Source of the DNA: Sipunculus nudus
Taxonomy: Eukaryota > Annelida > Sipuncula > Golfingiida > Sipunculidae
Assembly (NCBI GenBank): GCA_026874595.1
Contig: CM049306.1
Location: 33,186,019 to 33,250,018, forward strand
Length of the DNA: 64,000 bases
Direction of reading: 5' to 3'
The notes below the pieces were generated by a model, which was not told the DNA's origin, did not search any database, and saw nothing but the letters and a program-made list of their open reading frames with translations. The position numbers were made by a program, and so were the translations under genes. Shown here piece by piece: positions 11,180-23,197 of this stretch (the stretch's first letter is position 1; every line of letters starts with the position of its first letter).

Positions 11180-13865
11180 CATTTGTTGTGCTGTTCCATA
11201 CTATAATAACATAATACGAAAGATATGGTGCATCAAATATGGGGGAGTGGGTGCCAGAGATATAATGCCAGAAATTATTTAAGAAGAGTAAAAAACTCAA
11301 AATTAAATTTTTTCGAAATTTTTCAGCTATAGCTGGAATATTAGTCATGGGTACTGTCACTTGGACCACATGGTAAATCTTTAAGAGGTCATTCTCGACT
11401 TGTAGTGAGAATTAAACATACCTATCAAAGGTGTCTTATTTGATTTAACTCTGCTAGAAAACCATGTATCTGACATATTTGTTAGGACTTTGCAACTTGT
11501 ATGCTAAAAATGGAACCGGGAGTAAGACATGATTGTTGGCATTTACCATAAATTTCACCATTTTGAAAGGCTATTTCATCATTTTCAAACTAGGCTAGTA
11601 TGTGCTTGGGAAAACAACAACAAGCCGTGTAGGACAAAACAGGCATTTAAGACCACGCATTTTTCAGGCGTATTAAAACTTTCACACAATTAGGACAGGC
11701 AGATATGATGTCTTCATGGACCTTTCAAGTGTTGTGAGAGCAAAACACTACATTATATTCATGTTGCGAGTGCAACAAACTCATGGGAGGCTCTTTATAT
11801 ATTTCAATCATTGTTGCTTATGAATGTAAACCTTGGTTTTATTTCTTTTATTAAAACAATCTGGGGTTCTGTAAAAACACATTGTGAACCAACACTGAAA
11901 GTCTAGTGGGATACTCATGAGAAAAATCTAGGGGAATATATTGCCAAATGTCATTCATGAATACAGGACAGTGTTGGTCATGATTAAGGCTGTTTATGAA
12001 AAATACATGAATAAATGATTCCTTTTTAAAAATTACAATATATATTTTTAGTGGATCAGCAATTCCTTGTAAAGTAGGCTATTATAATTTCTTGTATTTT
12101 CCACAGATTCTGGCATTATTACTCCGTACTTCTCTCCCAGGCACCACAATACAACTGTGATATAGAAAATTTACACATCTGCAGCTTGTTAAGTTTCGAA
12201 AAAATTCATAATGCTGCAAAAAAATAAATACATCTTGCAAAGACTTACCAGGATGTCGTTTTCAGTGGCAACCACACTGACACCATTTATGCATATTTGA
12301 ATGTCCCAGTAATGTATAAATTAGAATATGAATTAAATCATTTAAATTAATTTTTGATTATCTTAATATATTTAAAATTCATTTTTTGAATAGTTCACTT
12401 TGAAATGATGCTTCCTTTTGGCCACTGAATTTTCCTTGTATCAGCACACTGATGCCATTGAAGCATCTTGTGATAAAAAATCCAAGCATATTGAATAGAT
12501 TACTAGCTGGAAAACATAAACAAAATTTTGAATTGGAATTGAATTGGAACTGAGAAAACTGAATTGACCCAAAGTCTTGTAACAGCATTTATTAGGAAGA
12601 TGTCATGCATTTATTCAAGTTGTGTAAGTTTAATGCATGTAGTTAATGATAATGGTTTTGATTAGTTTATAAATATTATCCATGATATTTAAGGGTCATG
12701 TTCAGCCAGTATTGAAGTCTTGGGCTTTTTGTATGTTTATTGTAGGCAAGTTATTGATAAGCTTGTTTCTGTGTGAAATGGGGCTGTAGAAATAAATTTA
12801 TTTGAAATCACAAAACAGATAAATGGTATTTTGCTCACAGTAGGCTTTACAATACAATTCATTAACATTAATTCATAGCTAATATTCATCCTTGATTATA
12901 TAGAAAGATAACTACATGTGTCTCAGAGCTGTAAATGACTATCAATGTCACAGCCTGCATGGTTCAGAATGCTGTGGTTGGCTTTTTATTTATGAGGGGT
13001 TTAATTTCACGATGTTCACGAATGTGAAATAATCACAAATACGAAGCCCCATCCACTAAGTAGAACAAGAGGGGCCACTGGATCTGCACAGAATAGTTAT
13101 CACACCTCTAGAAACAACCTTTTCAGCAACTTGATCTGTGCATGGTTTTGAAACTGGCCCATGCATACAAGCACTAATTATTGTAAAACATGCTATAATC
13201 ACAGGGGATTGACTGGGACACAAGTAATAAGTTAATGACTTAACTAGAATATACTTAAAGTATATTGAGGAATTCTTAAAATGGTTGATATACACTGTGG
13301 ACAAAACTGAAAATCATGAAAATTTAACCCCACAAATTTAAGACCAACCAATGTATGCTGTGTAGTAAATACTATATGTATGTGGTACAGTTTGTTATCT
13401 GCCTGATATTGTACATAGCAAATGAAATAAAAGTTGAGATAATGAATAAAACTTATTATGTTAGTACATGCGATTTATATGATGAGAATAAATGCACAGA
13501 GATGGTTACTCTATTATCATTACAAATATAAATATGTCAAGATATATCAAAAAGTGCTGCAACAGGGAGAAGAAAATTTTGAGTTTTGGTGCTGTTTCAC
13601 CACCCCCACTTCTCTCTGCTTTCAAAAAAAGAGGGGAGAACTAATGACAAAACCCAAATAAGGTCCCCAAGTCTGGAAAAAAGGGGGGGGGGGGGTGACC
13701 AGGCCCCAAATATTGGTCTAAACCCTTTAAAAAAAGGTTGCTGTGGCTGAAAAAAAAGGGGGGGGGGGGTCCGGACCCCTAGGACCCCCCCCCCCCCCGG
13801 ATTCGCTTCTGGATTGTGTGATTGTTTCAGTTGCATTCATATCCTTTATTTTGTACAAGATGACT
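11180..13865 (+). other. STX18 3' UTR and downstream sequence
   Basis: AT-rich sequence after the stop codon with no supported gene. Candidate poly(A) signals are ATTAAA at 11411-11416 and AATAAA at 12010-12015, and further AATAAA words occur near 12786 and 13427-13445; none can be chosen without transcript data. Poly-C and poly-G runs lie at 13684-13798, inside a block with GGTCCGGACC and CCTAGGACCC words that looks like a decayed element end. Confidence 0.6.
11411..11416 (+). terminator. Candidate STX18 poly(A) signal
   Basis: ATTAAA lies 232 bases after the stop codon. It is the nearest common signal variant, but several AATAAA words follow within 2.3 kb, so this is only a candidate. Confidence 0.25.
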
Positions 13866-14546
13866 TGCGCTCTTTACACAGTGGTTTACAAATAGGTTTC
13901 TACCTATATCGTAAGCGCTGTTTGTTTTGACCTCTTATCCTGAATTGCTACACCAGAGGGGAGCACTGTATTTTTGTCCAATAAGATGGTTTACCAGCCA
14001 AGCGAGGAATACACGGAGCCAATGTTGTTCATTTGATGTGACAGCTCATCGCACAGGCAACCGTCTGAACAGACCACAGGCTCAGGGAGAATGGCCCTAC
14101 ACGTGGTTTGCTTAGGGCCTTGGGCACATAGGATGCCCGGCCGGTGAGCTGTAATTCAAATGAAATGTAACAACAAAGGGTGCGTGCACACCTAGCTGGC
14201 TTGTTTCAGTTCTGCAAACAATAGATACATGGCTACGCTAACATAGTCATAATGTCATAATCGAATCGAACGATGATACGAGAATGCAGAGGGAGCAATT
14301 AAAATTCGACCATAAACTGTCATCAAGCGGCGCTTGAAGCGCAGCTATGGGCGGAGCCAAGATGCCTGTCGAGTGTTTGTTAATTGGCATCTGATTGGCT
14401 GCTTGTCACATCATACGCACGTTTTTCAGCGGACAAAGAACCGCCATCTGGTGTCTAAATATATCATAAACGGTCAAGGCAAGCAAACAGCGGGAGAATC
14501 AGTTGCTTCTTTAGAAGCACAAGATTCCCGATGCCTTGGGAGCGTA
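13866..14546 (-). mobile_element. 9-bp-TSD DNA transposon (non-autonomous), copy 1
   Basis: The 681-bp element is flanked by exact 9-bp direct repeats AAGATGACT (13857-13865 and 14547-14555). Its ends are TGCGCTCT and GGAGCGTA, a short imperfect inverted repeat of TACGCTC. Over its full length it is the reverse complement of the copy at 21786-22471. A 9-bp target duplication suggests the Mutator-like superfamily, although Mutator ends are usually longer. No transposase is encoded, and the open frames inside are incidental. Confidence 0.85.
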
Positions 14547-14555
14547 AAGATGACT

Positions 14556-16019
14556 CTTCCGGAGTCATGGTTACCCTGATTCACATTTTCTTCTCTTCAG
14601 CACAGAGAAGTTCATGGAGTTGTTTCATCAGCACTCGCTTCTTTATGGGTTTTTTTGGGAATACAGTTTTTACCTTCCACCTTCCAGGGCGTCATTGGCT
14701 TTGCTGGTCCTCCACTGTTGGTTCACCACCCAATGCTCCATGACGGGCACAGCTTCGGTTTCATCCAGAGCTTCCTGAAAGACAAATTTGTTCTTGGGAA
14801 GAGTTCAAGGTAGTGTTCTCCCATGCCCCCTCTCTGATTCTACTAGTTTGACACAACTTTCCGTCCTAGTGTTCACAGGTGCTGATTTTCTTTTTGACGC
14901 CAGTAGCTTGCTTGACGCCCCCGTGTAGGTTATGATGAGACCTTAACAATCAGCTATCTTCCCTTTATAAACTGAAGGTAATCCCTTGAATCTTTTATAA
15001 ATATTGGCTAGAAAATGTGGATATCACCGCACACAGGCTGTTTTGTTTATATCTAAGTACGTGTTTATAATATGTGGGGCCCCCAAAAATAAAACATTCA
15101 AAAAGAGCATCTGGCGGCTAGCTTTTGCAACAAGTGACCTTTCTACCCTCGCATATATGCAACCTACCACCTTGGGTTACATCTTTATCCCGTTTGTCAA
15201 CAAAGCTGTGTTTACAAACACGTTGATAAGCAAGTTCATACATCCTTCGCGAAGGCATTATAAGAATTTCTCATAACCAGAATTACCCTTAGATCATTAA
15301 TATATACACAGAGGAAGCCATAAATCACATAAATTCTTTATCTAAAGGTAGGTGAATGGGCACCTTTAACCAGAGGCCCTCTTGATGATGCACAGCAGCT
15401 GTAGGTACAGCGACCTGCTTGGCCTTGTAAGATATCAGGCCTACCTACCACCCGTCTTATCTGTATTTGAACTGACCCATTAAAAAGCCACCCCTATTGT
15501 AAGGTAGACTGTCAGGGGAAGGTTAAGGCAGCAGGGCCCATCACGTCATCTCTGGTGCTTGAATGATCTTGATCAGTTTGACGTGCTAAGTGGCTAAACT
15601 AATCGACATAAGCTTGAATTTTAGGAGCCCCCGCGATTATCTAGTTTCCTATTTATTACGTTTACCTAACAGACTGGCAGTATATGTTTGGCTAATTAAA
15701 TCAGACCTTTCGGACATTTGGTGATGTTAAACTTAAATTCCTGTATTGTTTTATTTTTATCTGTTGGAATAATCCTACAGCCTTGCTGCGGATGGCTCTT
15801 TGTGTATCCAGTTTCTTCTGGTTGGGGACCTTCTGGTAGTTTCGTCAGTGCGGCTCTCTTGGCTTCAATAACTGGCAGTAACTCTGGTGGATTTTCGCGT
15901 CATGCCTTAAACCAGAGTGTGTAGTGTGGAGGTTGTCTAGTTCGGAGGTTGACTGTCTGGTTTGGACCGTGGTGCTCAGCATCTTACTAGTCAAGGGTTG
16001 CTCTACGTGAGGCGGGCGG
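14556..16019. other. Intergenic sequence, no gene recognised
   Basis: Mixed-composition sequence between two mobile elements, somewhat less AT-rich than the surroundings. Open frames up to 90 codons occur without splice context or recognisable motifs. No repeat shared with the rest of the window was found. Confidence 0.5.
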
Positions 16020-16022
16020 TAA

Positions 16023-16360
16023 GGCCAAAATAAGAAACGGTATGGTTCTCAGGCACTTTTTTTCAGAAATCAATGCGGGCGGGCATTTTTTTTTTATTTT
16101 AAATTTTTTTGTATGTTTCGATGAAAATGTCAAATGATAAGGGAAAAGCATGATAATAACAGATTTTTTGTGGCTAATCAAGTAAAAGCACTAAATAACA
16201 ATGGAATTGTATGATATTATTTTCTTGAAAGAAATGCCCGAGCGGCTGCAGCTCAAAATTGGTAAGTTTCTATTGAAAATCAAAATAAAAAGTTTTGATG
16301 CGGTGGTTTAAAATTGATGCGGGCGGTGCCTTAGAACCATACCTTTTATTTTTTTTGGCC
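16023..16360 (+). mobile_element. PIF/Harbinger-like MITE, copy 2 (longest)
   Basis: The 338-bp element begins GGCCAAAATAAGAAACGGTA and ends with the inverted counterpart (GAACCATACC ... TTTTGGCC). It is preceded by TAA (16020-16022) and followed by TGA, consistent with a TAA target duplication carrying one change. The interior matches copies at 4742 and 25247 (words TCAGAAATCAATGCGGGCGG, GGGAAAAGCATGATAATAAC). It is the best template for the family. Confidence 0.8.
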
Positions 16361-16466
16361 TGACTTTCCACTGATGAACACATTCCCTGGCGTTCGTCTT
16401 CGCCAGGCGAGTTACATCTGATCAGCCGTAGCTGTCGCTTCCGCGTTCAACTGCGTTTCAATAAGC

Positions 16467-16556
16467 GCGAGAGCGAACGCGAGCGCGATAAAAATCGCTT
16501 CTATGATAATATCACTAGAGAATTTCCATATGCGCGTCAGCGAGAGCGAACGCGAG
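16467..16556 (+). repeat. CpG-rich 17-bp word repeated 73 bp apart
   Basis: GCGAGAGCGAACGCGAG occurs exactly at 16467-16483 and 16540-16556. The first copy runs into GCGCGATAAAAATCGC, an inverted repeat. A short hairpin (CCTGGCG ... CGCCAGG) lies just upstream near 16387. It stands out as CpG-rich in a CpG-poor region and is possibly the end of an unidentified mobile element. Confidence 0.6.
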
Positions 16557-16891
16557 GGCGATTTTCTAAGGTCTTGTTGTGCCCACCTTGTCGCCGTCAA
16601 TTCAAAAGGAATGGCAGGTCCCTATAATATAGGGCGACATGGTTCCATAAGATGCTTTATGGATGACAAGATAAGGGCACCCAACGGCCTTCGGGATAGG
16701 CTTTACTCAGTCGGATGTCAAGATATATAAAAGCGAACTACATGTACTTAAAATTGGCCAGTTCTTTAAAGTCAGAGAGCCCGTCCTCCGTTAGGACCCT
16801 ACGCTGCGTACTTCCAGGCTCTTTATTTGGGATAAGCCAAAGTGTTCTCCTATCTTTCGTACAAACCCAATAAGTCAGAGATTAAAACAAT

Positions 16892-17760
16892 AAACTAGAA
16901 TACGGGTAGTCGACAAGCGACTACGTGTATCCGCCGAAATCAGAGTGGGACGGGTGAATTGAGGCATGGATTGAGTGGCAAGGGGAAATAGAGTGAGGTG
17001 TGTTGCATATTAGCAGCCGAAATGAGTATGTAGGTTGCGCCACTTACCACAAAATCCAGAAAGCTATCCAAGTTGTATACATATGCAAAATTAGAGGCAG
17101 ATAAGTCTAACCACTACTTGTATATGAGTGATTTTATCCCACAACAGACAAACAGAAGGACGCTGTGCAAAAATGGTGACAGGTGGCGCCACCGATTTTG
17201 TGTATGATTAAGAGCTGTGTAAGATCTATACACATGCAAAATTTCAGGGGGATATGTCCAACCAGTCCTGAGATATAAGCCTGAATGTCTGCAGCGTAAA
17301 CAAATGTAGGTGGCGCTACCTGCCATAAAATCAAGAAAGCTATCCAGGATGTATACACATACAAAATTTCAGGTGGATGATGCAGAGATATGAGTGATTT
17401 TATCCCAAGGCAGATGAACAGATGGATTCTGTGCAAAAATGGTTGCAGGTGGCGCCATTATTTTTAGTGTATGTTATAAAGCTATCCAACGGCTATATTT
17501 GTGTAAAATTTTTAGCCTGATCGGTCAAACGGTTCCCTAAATATGTGGATTTACTTGTGGAAACAGACGCACAAATGGACGCCGGGCAGAGAGGAAAGGT
17601 CAGAGGTCAACCAAAAATGACGGCGCAGCAGTTCACATGTGACCCGAACATAATTCCGAATTTTCAAGAATTCCGCTCAGTGGTTACAGAGGAGTTCTCT
17701 TGAAACCTCTGCGGCGGCGGCGGCGTCCGAATGAAAACCTGTGTTTTGGCGAATACAATT
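16892..17760 (+). mobile_element. Tandem-core element family H3, copy 1
   Basis: It opens AAACTAGAATACGGGTAGTC, with the hairpin GTAGTCGACAAGCGACTAC at 16906-16924 and GTATCCGCC just after. It closes with GGCGAATAC near 17749, the inverted counterpart with one change. Between lie about four ~140-bp half-units of two alternating types, marked by GGTGGCGCCACC-like palindromes near 17032, 17182, 17308 and 17446. They are followed by a GACGCACAAATGGACGC stretch. A (GGC)n insert near 17711 is absent from the copy at 55089. It is non-coding. Confidence 0.8.
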
Positions 17761-18803
17761 AAAGAAAGAAATGTGTACTTAATTATCTAGAGCTTCAGGT
17801 TGTGCACTGCCTCTAATAAGTACAAAATATAATTGAGTTCTGACAAATGTATCCAAGGTAGCTATCATGACAGTATTTGTAACACAGTTAATCACGCATG
17901 AAAAGAGACATTTTCTTCCAACAAAGAGATCAGTAAACTCCGTTCCCACGTCATTCTGTAATTCCTACGACCAGTGTACTCACAAAAGGTTTCTTCGCCC
18001 ATTTAACTGTGACCTTCGACTCGCGAGTGTTGGATAACTTAGCTCGTCCTTTACCTCTGGCCCTTACTGCGTAACTGCTTAATGCACGCGTGTTTCGGAA
18101 ATGATGCCATTAATCACCGCACAGGTACAACATGAAAATATAATATTCCGCCAACACCGGACACGTTTCTCCGTGGTAGAAAACAATGTTCCACACGAGC
18201 TTGTCGTTATATGGATAAGCCAACAAAACAATGTCCATATCAGAATATCGTATCTCAAGGTACAAAATATCTTTACGCCCAGAATTCTCTACCGTCTTGC
18301 AAATGACTGAGACTGACACAAATCTCTTCACATCCGCGCTCGTCTCCCGTATAATATATCCCGTATATATACTAGAGTAATTAATAAATTTCCACAACCC
18401 GTATGGCACTACAAATTACTTTACTTTCTTTTAATATGCCTCCTGTCAGGCACATGTACGAATATTATCCAAGCCTTTATCAAGTCATTTATCATGGAAT
18501 TCAAATCTTACACATGGTTAGCAGTTCTTAAGATGAGGACTATACACACCCACCACATTTGTAATTTCATGGCAAATTGACTGTTTGTTAATTGTTTTGG
18601 TCTGTTGTTATTATTATTATTATTATTATTAACGGTACATGTGGTGCTCACCTCTTATTAATTATTTTAACCCTATGTTGTATATTTAATGCTTAAAAAA
18701 GGCAAACAAACGATTAATAAATGTAAATTCCATAATATTTGCATTTATTTATAATTTTGCCCTGATCACTATACGTTTATTTAGATAGTTGTTCAAATCA
18801 TTA
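17761..18803. other. Intergenic sequence, no gene recognised
   Basis: No supported gene. A (TTA)n microsatellite of about eight units lies near 18606-18631. Opposing open frames of 69 and 99 codons near 18101-18409 overlap and show no family motif. Confidence 0.5.
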
Positions 18804-19240
18804 TGAACCTTTCTCCTAACCTGCCTTTTCTGGCCTATTTTTTATGAACATTTCTCCTAACCTGCCTTTTCTGGCCTATTTTTATAAACCGTTCTCCTAA
18901 CCTGCCTTTTCTGGCCTATTTTTATAAACCTTTCTCCTAACCTGCCTTTTCTGGCCTATTTTTATGAACATTTCTCCTAACCTGCCTTTTCTGGCCTATT
19001 TTTATGAACATTTCTCCTAACCTGCCTTTTCTGGCCTATTTTTATGATCATTTCTCCTTACCAGCCTTTTCTGGCCTATTTTTATGAACCTTTCTCCTAA
19101 CCTGCCTTTTCTGGCCTATTTTATGAACCTGTCCCTAACCTGCCTTTTGCGGCCTATATTTATTAATCTTTCCCCTATGACCTGCCTTTTTTGGCCTATT
19201 TTAATGAACCTTTCTCCAAACCTACCTTTTCTTGCCTCTT
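18804..19240 (+). repeat. 40-bp minisatellite, about 11 copies
   Basis: The unit contains TTTCTCCTAACCTGCCTTTT then CTGGCCTATTTTTATGAACC. The first eight copies are almost identical; the last three are diverged and vary in length. Copies abut with no spacers, so it is a tandem array. Confidence 0.95.
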
Positions 19241-20179
19241 TCGATCAGATCTCAGAATAGGCCCCTTTAAGAAAGCATCGGATTTTTTAATGATTTAATT
19301 TGGATTATTTGACCTCCAAAGTTCAACATTTAATCCTGTTACCTGTAATGTTGGATTAAACCATACTTACCTTAGCCATCTTAACAAAAAAGCCATTTGA
19401 GTCCAACCTCCCTCCTCCCATCCACAATATTATAAAAATCCCACCCTGCTCTATGGAATTGGGAACGTGCAGGTTTACCGGTCCATGCACTGCCCACACT
19501 GCATGTTTGGGGGATTTTCGTGTTTAGCTCTTTAGATAACATATAGTCCCACCAGCCGTAATTAAATAGGTAGTAAAAAATTTATCCTTTTATACATTCC
19601 AATAATGGCCACAGTCAGTGTCAAATCACTCTTAGGTGAAGAGGGCGTGCCTTGTAGTGGAGACCTTGACTAGGGGCCTTGAAACCCACGTACCTATGGT
19701 AACAAATAGAAAGCGGTAACAATATCACTACCGCGGTAAATACATGATGCAACCCCCTGATGATCTTTAAGTGCTGCATGAGTTTGGGGGTGCCAGACTT
19801 GCAAAGGTACCACATACCTGTCTAGTTTAAATTTATAACTTGAACAAGAGACATATACATAAATATTAGAACAAATATTTCATACTTGTTACTGTTACCA
19901 CCCATACACACTGTTCTCTTGGCTGAGGGCTTTCGTCAGCTTTTGCTTATATTCTAGTTGTGGTCTGAAATGAATATGATCTGCAGAGCTGGATGTGGTA
20001 TGATTGTAGTTGATCTCTCCACCACTAGATGACGCTCTAATCTGTACACCAGCAACGACTGGCCCTCGACTGCAGTACTGAATTTCAGGTCAAGAAAACG
20101 TTTACCAGATCTCATTATATTTCCATGTATCACACTTGCGGCTTGCCTGTATTTATATTTATAACCTGTGCATAAACTT
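19241..20179. other. Intergenic sequence, no gene recognised
   Basis: Nothing supportable was seen. Open frames here are short and lack motifs. Confidence 0.45.
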
Positions 20180-20480
20180 AACCCAATTCCTGGGAGAAAA
20201 ACATTGTTTTTAATTTATTTTCCCACAAAATAAAATATACCGGTAGGTTGTGTGATTTGTTATAAAGTAAACAGCCTAACTGTGAGCTCTGTCAACTCGG
20301 CAATGACCACAGGCACAGGGAAAACTCCTGTCATAAAAAATTAAGTTGTCAACAAAAATTTAGTATTTCTATCACTGGAAACACCAAATTTTAAGGGAAG
20401 AATACAAAAATAATAGATTTGAGTCATTTCTATATTTTGTCTGTGACGTCACACTTTGCACCAGGCAATCCCACCAGGGC
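20180..20480 (+). repeat. Dispersed repeat with CRE-like sites, copy 2
   Basis: A diverged copy of 8327-8640, in the same orientation. It carries TGACGTCA at 20444-20451, at the position where copy 1 has TGATGTCAC, while copy 1's intact site corresponds here to TGACCACA. The family ancestor therefore probably had two TGACGTCAC sites. Confidence 0.6.
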
Positions 20481-21060
20481 CAAGTCTCTGGACGCAGTGC
20501 TCCCCTCACATAACAAACCCACGTGCTAATTAATACATTTACCTGACCTAAAACACAGGAGCCAGTGACCAGCCAAAGAAACTCAGCTATAAATGATGCA
20601 TTAGATAATGTATGCACTATCATACCTCAGCGGCAGATCGCCACCCAAACGCCGAGTTTTAGTTTCCCGGCCCATGGCAGGGGCGATGGTTGGAATAATT
20701 CTTCCCCCCCCCCCCACCCCCCATTTGCCAAAAAAAGGAGGGGGGGGGGATAAATGTATTTTATTCCCCCTGCTAATCAGAGAGTAGGATCTATCAGTAA
20801 ATTTTGATAAAATTGTGTAGAGGATCGGGGTTGCACTGAAGAAACAATTAATTTTTGAAGGGGGTGTTACGTTCCTTCCCCTTTTTCACCACTTGAGGTT
20901 CCTATTGGAACGGGGAAAGTTTAAAAGAATGCACTCGGGTTTGCTTCAGTTCCGCACTCCTGTTCACATGAGTCCAATTGAAAGTCAAATTTGATTCTTA
21001 AACTGAAGATTTATTCTGATGATCCATACAACACAACATCATTAAAAAAAACAAAAGTTA
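20481..21060. other. Intergenic sequence with C and G runs
   Basis: Long C runs (20704-20724, broken by single A) and a G run (20741-20750) face each other. No gene was seen. Confidence 0.5.
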
Positions 21061-21105
21061 GGCCAAAAAAAAAAATAAGGTATGGTTCTCAGTGCGGGCA
21101 GATAC
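21061..21105 (+). mobile_element. PIF/Harbinger-like MITE, left-end fragment
   Basis: Only the terminal inverted repeat survives (GGCCAAAA ... AAGGTATGGTTCTCAG then GTGCGGGC). It is preceded by TTA, as for the other copies. The interior and right end are deleted. Confidence 0.7.
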
Positions 21106-21785
21106 AGATACAACATCTAATTTACTGACCTAGTGTCTTCGATTCATGGATCCACCTGGTGTCTTGATCCATGAAACGGGCTGGACTAGCAGCTACAAGG
21201 CTCTATAAGCCATGTATCATTCTGTCAGATAATATATAAAATATTATGAAGGAAAGTGATAAAATATCTCTAATTAAACAAAGTAAGGTAATCAAACATG
21301 TCAACTACTACTGTATCATCTAATTATGATTAACATTGTTAACTGACCATTTCCTGTAATCATTACAGGAGCCTGGATCACCATTATATATAAATTAATA
21401 TCAATTGATTTAATTCTATACGGATTGTATACCATGTGATACAGGGCGGTTCCTTTCCTTCCTGGTAGAGACCGCCCCATTCATAGGTATTAGTCACAGT
21501 GTTTGTTCCGCAAGTGACGAGGAGAGCCCGTGTTACCGAAGCTGTATAACATACAAATTTCATGCAAAGAAAACTTGATTTGGGGATCCTGAAGGGCGGG
21601 GGTACTCGGGTTGTCGTACGCCTACACACATCTGGCTTTAAAACTTGTATCTTTCATAAGTACTCAATCATCTATACACAGGTATACTGTTAAAGCAATT
21701 GTGACTATTTTGCTAGTTTTCTAAAAATATATGAAAATGTCGATCAGGTCGGGTTGCACGGAAATTATACAATGTGACATTGAAT
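21106..21785. other. Intergenic sequence, no gene recognised
   Basis: No supported gene or repeat beyond the left target duplication of the next element (21777-21785). Confidence 0.45.
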
Positions 21786-22471
21786 TACGCTCCCGAGGCA
21801 GCGGAAATCTTGCGCTTCTAAAGAATCAACTGATTTTCACGCTGCCAGCTTTGACCGTTTATGATATATTTAGACACCAGATGGCGGTTCGTTGTCCGCT
21901 GAAATTAGCGTGCGTATGATGTGACAAGCAGCCAATCAGATGCCAATAAACAAACACTCGACAGGCATCCTGGCCCCGCTCATTGCTGTGCTTCAAGCGC
22001 CGCTTGATGAGTTTCCGGTCGAATTTAAATTGCTCCCTCTGCATTTTCGCATCATCGATCGATTCGATTATGACATTATGACTGTGTTAGCGTAGCCATG
22101 TATCTGTTGTCTGCAGAACTGAAATAAGCCAGCGCGGTGTGCACGCACGTTTCGTTTGAATTACAGCTCATCGGCCGAGCATCCTATGTGCCCAAGGCCC
22201 TAAGCAAACCACGTCAGGGGCAATTCTCTCTGAGCCTGTGGCCTGTTCAGACGGTTATGCGGGGCGATGAGCTGTCACTCAAAACGAAATAAACATGATT
22301 GACTCCGTGTATTCCTCACTTGGCTTTGTCTTCCAGCACAAGGTCTCATCTGATTGGACAAAAATACAGTGCTCCCCTCTGGTGTAGCAATTCAGGATAC
22401 GAGGTCATAACAAACAGCGCCTTACCATATAGGTAGTAGCCCTATAGGTAAAGCGCTGTGTAAAGAGCGTA
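21786..22471 (+). mobile_element. 9-bp-TSD DNA transposon (non-autonomous), copy 2
   Basis: The 686-bp element is flanked by exact 9-bp repeats ACATTGAAT (21777-21785 and 22472-22480). It starts TACGCTCCC and ends AAGAGCGTA, giving perfect 7-bp inverted ends. It is inverted relative to copy 1 and in the same direction as copy 3 at 30053. No transposase reading frame is present. Confidence 0.88.
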
Positions 22472-22480
22472 ACATTGAAT

Positions 22481-23142
22481 ATAATAAGCTCAAACACGAA
22501 GTACTTGACAAGATCACCTAGCTGGGTCATAATTTCCACCTTGGTCCATCAATGAGATCATTATTTATTAGCACTTGGTTAACAATGTACGCACTGACAA
22601 TGGAGCTCAGCGGAAACGGTCATGGGGCCATCACCAGGGGCGTATCAAGGGATGGTTTATTTTTCGGTGGGGGGGGGGGGGGGGGATTGTAGGAATCAGT
22701 GTCTACATATGGGATGAGTGATTCAACACAGGGGCTTATAATCATTGGGTTCTTTGCTTCTGATTAATCAAAAAATTAAATTATATCATTTATTTTATTT
22801 CAGCTTGAACTAGGCCTATAAAATCAGCGTAATGCTTAAGCATGTATAAGTGATGCACATAAATGTATGCATAAGTGTTATTACAAATCCAAAATACAGG
22901 AACAGCTTTATGGGACTGCCATCAGCCTCTGGGTTAAAGTAACATTGATCAAGAACAGCAATCAGTTTCCAGCTATTCTCGTTTACAGGATAAACGGCTG
23001 CTTCCTTTTTATTAGTGTTAAAATTTCAGAAATGTAAGATGAATAAGAGATCGAGGATTTGTCTCTCGGAATCACTTCTTATAATAATATGCTATTAAAT
23101 TTGCGCCTGACAGGTCTCCCAGGTCCAGAAGTTGCACCAATC

Positions 23143-23197
<55 letters not shown>

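Noticed and set aside
13597-14579. Several 60-82 codon open frames
   Set aside because: They lie in homopolymer runs or inside the 9-bp-TSD transposon and are not shared in frame with the other copies.
18804-19240. CRISPR-like regular array
   Set aside because: Units are directly adjacent 40-mers without unique spacers, in an animal genome; it is a minisatellite.
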